This document shows, piece after piece, positions 15,942 to 22,572 of a DNA stretch of 32,491 nucleotides. Both the position numbers and the translations under genes were made by a program. The notes below the pieces were generated by a model. It did no database searches, had not been told where the DNA came from, and was given only the letters and a program-made list of their open reading frames with translations. The DNA is taken from positions 1 to 32,491 of the forward strand of contig JANSXF010000049.1 of NCBI GenBank assembly GCA_024743095.1, read 5' to 3'. Source of the DNA: Flavobacteriaceae bacterium (GTDB taxonomy: Bacteria; Bacteroidota; Bacteroidia; Flavobacteriales; Flavobacteriaceae). The stretch's first letter is position 1. Each line of letters opens with the position of its first letter.

Positions 15942-16285
15942 GAAGTGATTTAAACTTTTTTGAATCGAAAATAGGGCTACGGACATTTGTGTTACCACAC
16001 GCAAATACCATAGCCCATGTACAAAGTACTCGACAAGGATACCATAGAAATGGAGATAGTTCCGCACATACCTTTACCGAAAAGGGGTTTTGCCCCAACG
16101 GCTCCCTTGTACGAGATCATCAATGCGATACTCTACAAGTTGAAGACGGGCGTGCAATGGGAGTACCTGCCCACGAGCTTGCTGTTCTCCCAAAAGGTCC
16201 TGAGCTGGCAATCGGTCTACTACCATTATCGCAAATGGTGCCGTTCAGGGACATTTCTGGATTGTTGGATCGGTACTTTAAAAGC
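15942..16285 (+). mobile_element. IS5-family remnant 1 (5' part only)
   Basis: Homologous to the copy at 18267 from GAAGTGATTTA onward, and to the copy at 28008 within the transposase gene. It holds the element's left end, a leader hairpin (15974-16016) and the first 85 or so codons of the transposase. After about 16285 the similarity stops. The right end and catalytic core are missing, so the copy is dead. Confidence 0.8.
15974..16016 (+). repeat. Stem-loop abutting the IS5 transposase start codon
   Basis: GGGCTA/TAGCCC, GG/CC, ATTTG/CAAAT and GTGT/ACAC pair in order around a small loop, and the stem ends exactly one base before the ATG at 16017. The copy at 18301-18343 keeps the fold despite several base changes. 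Such a structure could block read-through translation of the transposase. Confidence 0.6.
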
Positions 16286-16400
16286 TTTATCAGGAAAAAT
16301 GTATTGCCATCCCATTTTTTCAACAGGGACAATGCGGGCAATTGCGAATCTTGGTACACTTTATAGTTTATGTTCATTTTCTTTCATTGTAGATGCTTAA
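16017..16400 (+). pseudogene. Truncated IS5-family transposase (N-terminus)
   Basis: The open frame of 127 codons begins MYKVLDKDTIEMEIVPHIPL and continues with the IS5 N-terminal (DUF4096-type) helix-turn-helix block PKRGFAPTAPLYEIINAILY, KTGVQWEYLP and SQKVLSWQSVYYHYRKWCRSG. After about residue 88 the translation loses all resemblance to the other two copies (KALSGKMYCHPIF onward), marking a deletion or insertion junction. All DDE catalytic residues would lie in the lost part, so it cannot transpose. An intact member would be roughly 260-270 residues by joining the three copies in this window. Confidence 0.8.
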
Positions 16401-16412
16401 TATGTATCGTAC

Positions 16413-16437
16413 CTTATATATACGCAGTATATATAAG
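16413..16437. repeat. 25-base perfect palindrome
   Basis: CTTATATATAC (16413-16423) and GTATATATAAG (16427-16437) are exact inverted copies around GCA. The site sits just beyond the decayed IS5 copy. There is no T-run on either side, so a terminator is unlikely. A recombination or protein-binding site, or an element end, is possible. Confidence 0.6.
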
Positions 16438-16459
16438 ACCTACTGTTGAAACAAACCAC

Positions 16460-16495
16460 TTTGGGGAATTGAAATATTGTTTTGGGGAATAGAAA
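16460..16495. repeat. Direct repeat pair, 21-base period
   Basis: TTTGGGGAATTGAAA at 16460-16474 recurs as TTTGGGGAATAGAAA at 16481-16495, 14 of 15 identical. The period is two helical turns. Nothing around it identifies a binding protein. Confidence 0.4.
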
Positions 16496-16534
16496 AGCAC
16501 ATTCACCCTATTTGTATTTGTTGATCTAAAAACG

Positions 16535-16669
16535 CTATAGCTCTTTACTTATAGGTTGTTTCAATCGATTGTCTATAAAAGCACGTTTAACTACTTCATT
16601 AACTTCAAGATCTTCTTTAGGTAATTCAATTCTTGTTTTAGGGAATTGATTGAATCTGTTTCTGATCAT
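16535..16669 (-). CDS. Possible 44-residue ORF downstream of the AlbA_2 gene
   Basis: The frame reads MIRNRFNQFPKTRIELPKED, then LEVNEVVKRAFIDNRLKQPI, then SKEL and a stop, 24 bases after the AlbA_2/HATPase gene on the same strand. The composition is charged and plausible for a small protein, perhaps the remaining N-terminus of a longer gene. No family is recognised and it could be chance. Confidence 0.25.
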   Translation of the reverse strand: MIRNRFNQFPKTRIELPKEDLEVNEVVKRAFIDNRLKQPISKEL

Positions 16670-16693
16670 TTTTTGAAATTCGTATTAATATTT

Positions 16694-18145
16694 TTAATCT
16701 GTCATGAGTTGCCAGTATCCTGATCTTTCGCCTTCCTTGCGAATTATGAGCTTTTGCTCCTTTAACTTCTGGATGTTTTTTTCTATCGCCCGCTCAGTAA
16801 CATCTATGCTTTTTGCCATTTCCGGGATGGTTACATATTGGTTATAGAAAACCATTTCCAATATTTTCAGTGCACTTTTTCCGATTTTTGATGGTGCTTT
16901 TTCCATTAGGGTTTCTTTTACTGTTTCCCATTTTTCTTCTGACCTTTTCCCCGAACTTTTCCCCGAACTTTTCCCCGAACTTTTCCCCGAACTTTTTTCG
17001 GGCCGGAGTAAAATGACGGTGAACATACCCGCTGTCTTAAATTCAGGTTGAGGCAGATTCGCTGTTTTCATCACGTCTTTTATCCTGCCAATTCCAGAGC
17101 CAACTTGTTCCACCATTCGAATACGTACAAAAAGGCCAAAGATCAAAGGGTTTCGACTGTGGCTTTTCGTTCCAAAATCGGACATTGGAATGGCGCTGGT
17201 CAAACCGCCGGGGTTACTGACCTCTATGCGATCATTAAATAACTCTACTGTTATTTTTGCTCCTTTGTCGTAGTAGTCGCGGTGCGAGAGCGCATTTATA
17301 ATAATCTCTTTCAGGGCCGTTTCAGGAATTTCCCAAATCTCGCTTCTAGGGCCACTGCCCTCTATTTCATAGCGAACGTCCAGTTTCCCCTTTAACCATT
17401 GCATCGCCTGCTGGTATTGTATCATTAATGGGCCACCGTACACCTTATCGTCCAAAATTTGGGTTTTGTTGGTGCCCTCAAACGCAATGCAACGGATCAC
17501 CGCTGTTTCGATAAACTGCTCGGGTCTTGCGCCAAAAAACAAAACGCCCCCATTTTTCATGTTACCGTCGGGCAATACCAATTTTAGGTTCTGGATAATC
17601 TGTTCCCGATCGATTGTTTTTGATATACCGCTTTGCAAACGGAATTCTTCAAACCAGTCCGTATCCAAATTTTTAGAGATATCAAAATGAGGGCAAGGGG
17701 CTTCGTCAAAATAAATGCGGTCGGATTGCTGAAAAAAGTCCCGCATTTGTTCTACGGTCGTTAGTTTTTGGGTGTTGGCCCCCTGGCGCACATAAATAGC
17801 CCCTGACAGAGCATAAGGTTTTTGTGGGCCACTATTGACCTCGATGACCCAAACTGTTTTGCCTGCAACTTCAACCGGATACAGCGTAGTGGGCATATGA
17901 GGGTTGATTTCGTTCAGGGAATTTTGAATGGCAGACCTTTTGGCATTATCGATCTCAGCCCCATGGATCATATTATCATCGCCCACCCCGATCAACAACA
18001 CCCCACCTGCGGCATTGGCAAACGCACAGATTTCTTCACTTAGTCCTTTGAGATTGTTGGGTACACGTATCTTAAATTCCACATTATAACCTTCGCCCGT
18101 TTGAACGATGCTTTGAAGGGAGGATGGTGTAAGGGGGTTGTTCAT
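16694..18145 (-). CDS. AlbA_2 / HATPase_c_4 (RecG-like) transcriptional regulator
   Basis: A 483-residue protein often labelled ATP-dependent DNA helicase RecG-related, though no helicase motifs exist. An AlbA_2 (Schlafen-type, divergent AAA_4) domain occupies about 10-130 (EFKIRVP, EEICAFANAAGGVLLIGVGD). A HATPase_c_4 domain lies at about 270-385 (ALKEIIINALSHRDYYDKGA, FNDRIEVSNPGGL). A linker holds tandem SSGK units (about 392-408), and a winged helix closes the protein (YVTIPEMAKSIDVTERAIEK). The linker is encoded by identical 12-base units. The gene is framed by two decayed IS5 copies in the same orientation, consistent with acquisition. Relatives are frequent in mobile and defence islands, but its partner and ligand are unknown. 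Confidence 0.85.
   Translation of the reverse strand: MNNPLTPSSLQSIVQTGEGYNVEFKIRVPNNLKGLSEEICAFANAAGGVLLIGVGDDNMIHGAEIDNAKRSAIQNSLNEINPHMPTTLYPVEVAGKTVWVIEVNSGPQKPYALSGAIYVRQGANTQKLTTVEQMRDFFQQSDRIYFDEAPCPHFDISKNLDTDWFEEFRLQSGISKTIDREQIIQNLKLVLPDGNMKNGGVLFFGARPEQFIETAVIRCIAFEGTNKTQILDDKVYGGPLMIQYQQAMQWLKGKLDVRYEIEGSGPRSEIWEIPETALKEIIINALSHRDYYDKGAKITVELFNDRIEVSNPGGLTSAIPMSDFGTKSHSRNPLIFGLFVRIRMVEQVGSGIGRIKDVMKTANLPQPEFKTAGMFTVILLRPEKSSGKSSGKSSGKSSGKRSEEKWETVKETLMEKAPSKIGKSALKILEMVFYNQYVTIPEMAKSIDVTERAIEKNIQKLKEQKLIIRKEGERSGYWQLMTD
16945..16992. repeat. Four-copy 12-bp tandem repeat inside a gene
   Basis: TTTTCCCCGAAC is repeated four times without change, encoding the SSGK units of the AlbA_2 regulator on the minus strand. 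The unit length is a multiple of three, so copy-number changes would alter linker length without a frameshift. Confidence 0.95.
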
Positions 18146-18148
18146 AAT

Positions 18149-18258
18149 CTAATTTTTTTGGCCGATGAGTTCTATTATTAATTTTTCTAGCTCTACAACA
18201 GTCATAGCCCATTTGTTTCTAGAAATCTTACTTTTCCATTATTCCATTCAATAATCAT
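18149..18258 (-). other. Two overlapping mini-ORFs ahead of the AlbA_2 gene
   Basis: An 18-codon frame (18202-18258, MIIEWNNGKVRFLETNGL) overlaps by ATGA a second 18-codon frame (18149-18205, MTVVELEKLIIELIGQKN). The second ends three bases before the AlbA_2 start codon. The linked stops and starts look like translational coupling. They may be leader peptides or tails of genes cut by the IS5 remnant at 18267. Weak evidence. Confidence 0.25.
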
Positions 18259-18300
18259 TTCATAATGAAGTGATTTAGACTTTTTTTGGATCGAAAAATA

Positions 18301-18343
18301 GGGCTACGGATATTTGTGTTTCGACACCCAAATTCCATAGCCC
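18301..18343 (+). repeat. Leader stem-loop of IS5 remnant 2
   Basis: The same fold as in remnant 1: GGGCTA/TAGCCC, GG/CC, ATTTG/CAAAT and TGT/ACA around a TTCG loop, ending at the base before the ATG at 18344. Substitutions relative to remnant 1 fall mostly in the loop and bulges. Confidence 0.6.
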
Positions 18344-18817
18344 ATGTACAAAGTACTTGACAAAGATATCATAGAAATGGAAATGGTGCCTGTCGGGCAC
18401 CTTTTACCGATGTTGGACGGGCATACTTGAAAAGTACCCGGAGAGGCTCGACCTCTCCTGCGTGGACCTTGACGGTAGCCATACCCCGGCCCTAAGGGGC
18501 GGACAGGGCGTGGAGCACCAAGGCAGCAAGGGCAGGGATTGCCATTGGCCATGTCCGAGCCCGGGGCGGGCAACCATAACGACCTCTACGACATAGAGGT
18601 ACAGTTCGAGGTGGTCACGGCAACACTTGAGAATGCCAAGATAGATGTCAACGGTCTGTTCCTCAATGCAGATGCAGGCTTTGATTCCAAGGATTTCAGG
18701 TTGGCCTGCGCCTCCAAGGAAATCTGTTTCAATAAAAGGAACGGGGGCATGGAGAGGGACGAATATTTTGACCAGGAACTATAATATGATGAAAGATATG
18801 CGATAGAGCGCCAATCA
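18344..18817 (+). pseudogene. Degenerate IS5-family transposase
   Basis: The reading frame begins MYKVLDKDIIEMEMVP, then crosses the internal deletion and stops early at a TGA. The catalytic-core part is readable in pieces: VDLDGSHTPALRGGQGVEHQ in one frame, then AMSEPGAGNHNDLYDIEVQF and GLFLNADAGFDSKDFRLACA in another. At least one frameshift, one in-frame stop and the deletion of about 60 codons make it non-functional. Confidence 0.8.
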
Positions 18818-18879
18818 CTAATTAAACAATCTCAACTGAAACCTTTTCCTGGGTCTTCGGAATCCAATTGTACCGTTAC

Positions 18880-19707
18880 TTATTCTGTAATGACGATATC
18901 CGCAATGACCGGCAAATGATCATAATCATTCAACCCTGTATGGGGAGCGGACACGTTCATGATCTTCATGTTTCCACTGGTTATAACATTGTCGATATGA
19001 CGATCAATACCGTCTGTCATCCGCTGTAACCTGACAGCACCCCCCGATGTTGTGAACCACCCAAGGTGACCTCCATTGGCCATATTGAAACCCGCCTCCA
19101 TGAAACGTAACTGTTCTTCATCCAAAGCATTCATATCTCCCATACAAATGAAATACTCATGCTGTTTCAATTCTTCCATCAACATTTCAAAAGCTTGGGT
19201 ATGCCATTCTTTCTGCCATGGGATATGGGTGGAAATTATCGTAACAATCTTGTCCCCTATCCTAAGGTCACCCAAGATGGCATAGTAATCCCCAAACCAA
19301 TATTTTTTCCGAATGTTGGTCAATTGGTAATTTGTAGCTATTCCATTATAGATCCAAGTGTGTTCCTCTCCAAAATATAGGTGGTTATAGAAAGGTTTCA
19401 ATACTTCAGTTTCCGCATAAAATGTACTGTCCCTGTCAAAATATTTGTTCCATTCCTGTACACCCAGAATATCAATACCCTGTTTGCCTATCCAATCCCT
19501 CCATTCCAACATGTTCAATCTCGTCCATTTTTCCCTGACCTTTTTACCAATGCCTTCATCCAATTCCAGCCCACCTGCATCTCCTTGGTTAAAGTGGCCC
19601 ACATTATAGGTGGCGACCCTCAATTTCAAGAGGACCCCTTTGGCCGACTGCCCCCTAAGGGCAAATCCACACATGACAAAGGCAAATCCAAAAATCAATT
19701 TTCTCAT
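18880..19707 (-). CDS. Exported EEP-family (endonuclease/exonuclease/phosphatase) hydrolase, Sec signal
   Basis: A metal-dependent phosphoesterase of 275 residues. The start is chosen at 19707 because MRKLIFGFAFVMCGFALRGQ is a standard Sec signal peptide; in-frame ATGs at 19752 and 19782 would add a polar extension. EEP landmarks are all present: RVATYNVGHF, metal-ligand glutamate in LGVQEWN, ISTHIPW, GDMNA, HIDNVITS and terminal DYDHLPV. The family includes DNase I, exonuclease III, inositol-polyphosphate phosphatases and sphingomyelinases; the motifs do not separate these. It is the last gene of the SusCD locus, after a second EEP gene of only distant similarity. It probably cleaves a phosphodiester or phosphomonoester substrate in the periplasm. 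Confidence 0.85.
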   Translation of the reverse strand: MRKLIFGFAFVMCGFALRGQSAKGVLLKLRVATYNVGHFNQGDAGGLELDEGIGKKVREKWTRLNMLEWRDWIGKQGIDILGVQEWNKYFDRDSTFYAETEVLKPFYNHLYFGEEHTWIYNGIATNYQLTNIRKKYWFGDYYAILGDLRIGDKIVTIISTHIPWQKEWHTQAFEMLMEELKQHEYFICMGDMNALDEEQLRFMEAGFNMANGGHLGWFTTSGGAVRLQRMTDGIDRHIDNVITSGNMKIMNVSAPHTGLNDYDHLPVIADIVITE

Positions 19708-19762
19708 AACGGTACCATTTATTTCCATGACATTTGAGGTTTTATTTTTCATCACTTGGTTA

Positions 19763-20656
19763 TTAAAGCTTAAACTCAGCAAATTGGGGCAAGTGATCGC
19801 TCAAGGCAAAAGAATCCGGTTCGGATGGTTCTGTCCTGAACCTTCTTTCAAACAAGGCCCTGGATTCAACGATCTGGTTTGCCAATGGACCTCGTGCCAG
19901 AACATAGTCTATCCGTTTCTTTGGCACATCTACAGGAATGGTATGACCATGTCCTTTTCCGGATTTTGCAAATGAATCGGTGAAACCGGCGTCCATCCAT
20001 TGGGAATATTCGGGGCTATCGGGCGTATGGTTCAAATCCCCCATGACAATGGTGGATCTATCGCCATTGTCATTGTCCGCATCCATTGAACGCAATATCT
20101 CCGTGATTTCCCTTTTTCGGATTTCGGCAGATACAGGATTGGCATGGGGATATAGGTGAACCGAATGGACATCCACGGTTTCCTTATTGGAAAGTTCCAA
20201 GGTGGCCTTTCCCCAATGCCGGGTAAACAGGTCCTCCGCTCTGGTACCGCCGACAACAGGGACATTGATCGTATCCACTATCCTGTACCGCGTCAAAATA
20301 GCACCCGGCCAATTTCCCCCGCTTGGGAAAAAGACATATGCCATATCAAGTGACTTGGCAATGCTTTTTACGGTTGCCTCGTCAGGTGATTCAGAAAAAT
20401 TAACAATATCCGGGGCGTATTTTTTCAGTTCCTCGGCCATCAGAAGCGGTATCCTTTCCTTGTTGGCGACATTTTCCTTTGGCCATCCCGTGCACTTCAA
20501 CACATTGTAGGCAATAATCCGAAGGTAACTGCCCTCAACAAGGCTGGGATTGGCGTATATGGGCATTCCCAAGGCACCCAATCCTGCTATGGCGATGGCC
20601 GATTTTTCTAGGAATTCACGTCTTGAATTCGTATGTTTTGAAATTAGGTCTTTCAT
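19763..20656 (-). CDS. Exported EEP-family hydrolase with Tat signal
   Basis: A 297-residue EEP phosphoesterase. From the ATG at 20656 the N-terminus carries a twin-arginine signal, SRREFLEKSAIAIAGLGALG, so it is exported folded, consistent with a cofactor loaded in the cytoplasm. A longer start at 20692 only adds polar residues. Catalytic landmarks: IIAYNVLKCTGWP, metal-ligand glutamate in NFSESPDE, VHLYPHANP, MGDLNHTPDSPEY, RIDYVLARG and LSDHLPQFAEF. It lies 141 bases downstream of susD, with a hairpin between, and 55 bases upstream of the second EEP gene. Substrate unknown; extracellular nucleic acid, phospholipid headgroups or sugar phosphodiesters are all possible. Confidence 0.87.
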   Translation of the reverse strand: MKDLISKHTNSRREFLEKSAIAIAGLGALGMPIYANPSLVEGSYLRIIAYNVLKCTGWPKENVANKERIPLLMAEELKKYAPDIVNFSESPDEATVKSIAKSLDMAYVFFPSGGNWPGAILTRYRIVDTINVPVVGGTRAEDLFTRHWGKATLELSNKETVDVHSVHLYPHANPVSAEIRKREITEILRSMDADNDNGDRSTIVMGDLNHTPDSPEYSQWMDAGFTDSFAKSGKGHGHTIPVDVPKKRIDYVLARGPLANQIVESRALFERRFRTEPSEPDSFALSDHLPQFAEFKL

Positions 20657-20739
20657 TCTTGAATACTTTTGTGTTACAGTTTTGCAATTCATCTTTCCAT
20701 CCTCCCTTCCTATGGAGAATTCTCAAGGGCAGCAAAAGC

Positions 20740-20788
20740 AAAACACTGCTCTGGACACTTAATATTACATTGACCGAAACAGTGTTTT
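20740..20788. terminator. Hairpin between susD and the EEP genes
   Basis: AAAACACTG at 20740-20748 and CAGTGTTTT at 20780-20788 are perfect inverted copies around 31 bases, in the gap after susD. The A/T ends give a T-run when read from either strand. It may attenuate transcription from susCD into the two enzyme genes. Confidence 0.45.
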
Positions 20789-20797
20789 GTTCAATTT

Positions 20798-22555
20798 TTA
20801 ATGTCCCAAACCATCATCCCAGCCTGGGTTCTGGGTCAAATTTGGATTTAATATCCTTTCTTGGGTCGGAATGGGATACAAATAATCCCTGTTCTCATCA
20901 AATTCCTTGGGAACGGTCCTATTGACAATGATGTTCCCTCCGGATACACCATGTAAAAGGTCTATTTCCCCCAATTTATAATATTGGGCAGAGGGAAGTT
21001 TATCCGATGGTTCTTCCCCATCGTAGAGAACAAGGTCAATGGTTCCATCTTTGTCCAAGTCGTACGCACCTTCTCCTGGAAAATACATGCCCAAAAATGG
21101 TCGGACCAGGTTATGTCCTTCCTTCCAACGGACAATGTCGTCCCATCTAAAATTTTCCCGGACCAGCTCGATCCTTCGCTCCCTTCTAATTTCCAAGATC
21201 ACTCCCTTATGGGACCCCGTAACATTTCTGTACTGATCCTCGAGGTATGGGTCCGGATTTGCATTGGCAAGGGCCATATCTATATTTGGCATACCGACCC
21301 TGTCGCGGATCAATTGGACACTGAAATCCAGGTCCCCTTGGTTCAATGTGCCCTTTTCGGCCTTCGCCTCGGCATAGTTCAACAGTACCTCGGCATAACG
21401 GAACACCGACAGGTCATTGTCGCATCCAGAACTAAAGTGTACCGGGGACAGGAGGTACTTTATATACTGATAACCGGTCATGGAAGCCGTAAAATCCGGA
21501 ACAGCGGTCTCGTCTTCCCCTATCTGTTTATAGCCAGGGGTACGAATGGTCTGTGCCAATCTGGGATCTCGGTTTTGACACTCTTCATAAAATTCCATGG
21601 TTTGGTAATTGGGCATATCCGTAAACCGTGAACCATCGGCCATCAGGTAACTGTTGACCAATTGCTTTGTTACCCCCGGGCGACCATAGGAAGAAGAGTT
21701 TGTTCGAAAATTGACACTATGGGTATAAGGAATGGACAGATCAAATTCCCTTGCCAGAATCAATTCATCCGCAATGGCATCCTGTGCTATAAAGAGTTCA
21801 TGGTAGGCTTTATCCGGGCTGCTGGTATATATTCCGTACCCACTTTGCTGCATCAATTCGGTTGAAGCTTCAATACTTTCATCCAGCATCCGTTCAAAGT
21901 CCCCGATACCATGGTACTTCCTGAAGGTTCCTTCGAACAAAAAGATCCTGGACTTCAGTGCCAAGGCCGACCACTTTGTGATTTCCTTGGAATTCCTGAC
22001 ATCTTCTAGGTGTTGCACCGCATAGTCTATATCGGCCAAGATGGAATCCATCACCACTGTTCTTGAATCCCTTGCTTTGGTCAACAATTCTTCATCACTA
22101 TTTCCTATGGTCCGGGAATACCACGGCACGTCCCCGAAGGTTTTGACCTTATCAAAATAAAACCAGGCCCGAAAGAAGCGTGCCAGTCCGATATAACGAT
22201 CTCTAATGTTATCATCCCCAGGAAAACGATCGATGTTCTCAAGAAAAAAATTGATGTCCCTCAGTGTGCCCCAGGTCCAACCTCCACCTGTGGTGGGAAC
22301 CGTTCGTGTACCGGCAATCAGGGAGGATACAGAGAAAGTGGCCTCATCGTCGATGTATGTGCCCCAGATATCCAATCCGCCGTCTCCGGGAACGATCGAA
22401 TAAAACGAATTGGTGTAGGTTCTCAATTCGTTTTCAGATTGAAAGTAGGTTTCAGGGGAGGGTGAATCAAGGGGATAACGCTCCAAGAAATCCTTATCAC
22501 AACCCCAAATCATGGTCACTATTATGGTGAATGCTATAATTACTGATTTTTTCAT
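20798..22555 (-). CDS. SusD/RagB-family surface lipoprotein
   Basis: A 585-residue outer-membrane lipoprotein that forms the lid of the SusC transporter and captures substrate. The lipoprotein signal MKKSVIIAFTIIVTMIWGC is followed by the export-type sequence DKDFLERYPLDSPSPETYF seen at the mature start of many SusD proteins. The body has the SusD tetratricopeptide-like helices (for example FRAWFYFDKVKTFGDVPWYS) and the conserved ending with EILLNYAEA-type helix (RYAEVLLNYAEAKAEKG), RRIELVRENFRWDDIVRW and LYPIPTQERILNPNLTQNPG. The length is typical. It lies 17 bases after susC. Ligand specificity cannot be read. Confidence 0.95.
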   Translation of the reverse strand: MKKSVIIAFTIIVTMIWGCDKDFLERYPLDSPSPETYFQSENELRTYTNSFYSIVPGDGGLDIWGTYIDDEATFSVSSLIAGTRTVPTTGGGWTWGTLRDINFFLENIDRFPGDDNIRDRYIGLARFFRAWFYFDKVKTFGDVPWYSRTIGNSDEELLTKARDSRTVVMDSILADIDYAVQHLEDVRNSKEITKWSALALKSRIFLFEGTFRKYHGIGDFERMLDESIEASTELMQQSGYGIYTSSPDKAYHELFIAQDAIADELILAREFDLSIPYTHSVNFRTNSSSYGRPGVTKQLVNSYLMADGSRFTDMPNYQTMEFYEECQNRDPRLAQTIRTPGYKQIGEDETAVPDFTASMTGYQYIKYLLSPVHFSSGCDNDLSVFRYAEVLLNYAEAKAEKGTLNQGDLDFSVQLIRDRVGMPNIDMALANANPDPYLEDQYRNVTGSHKGVILEIRRERRIELVRENFRWDDIVRWKEGHNLVRPFLGMYFPGEGAYDLDKDGTIDLVLYDGEEPSDKLPSAQYYKLGEIDLLHGVSGGNIIVNRTVPKEFDENRDYLYPIPTQERILNPNLTQNPGWDDGLGH

Positions 22556-22572
22556 CTTAACTGTTTTTTTGA

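Larger units (their letters stand above)
18267..18817 (+). mobile_element. IS5-family remnant 2 (internal deletion)
   Basis: The left end and leader hairpin match remnant 1, and the ATG is at 18344 (MYKVLDKDIIEMEMVP). About 170 bases of the transposase are deleted near 18410, where TTTACCGA joins directly to GTTGG. The DDE core region then follows (SCVDLDGSHTPALRGG, and in another frame NHNDLYDIEVQFEVVTATLE), with a frameshift near 18530. An in-frame TAA follows DQEL, before YDERYAIER at 18785-18814. The right end is missing. Confidence 0.8.
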
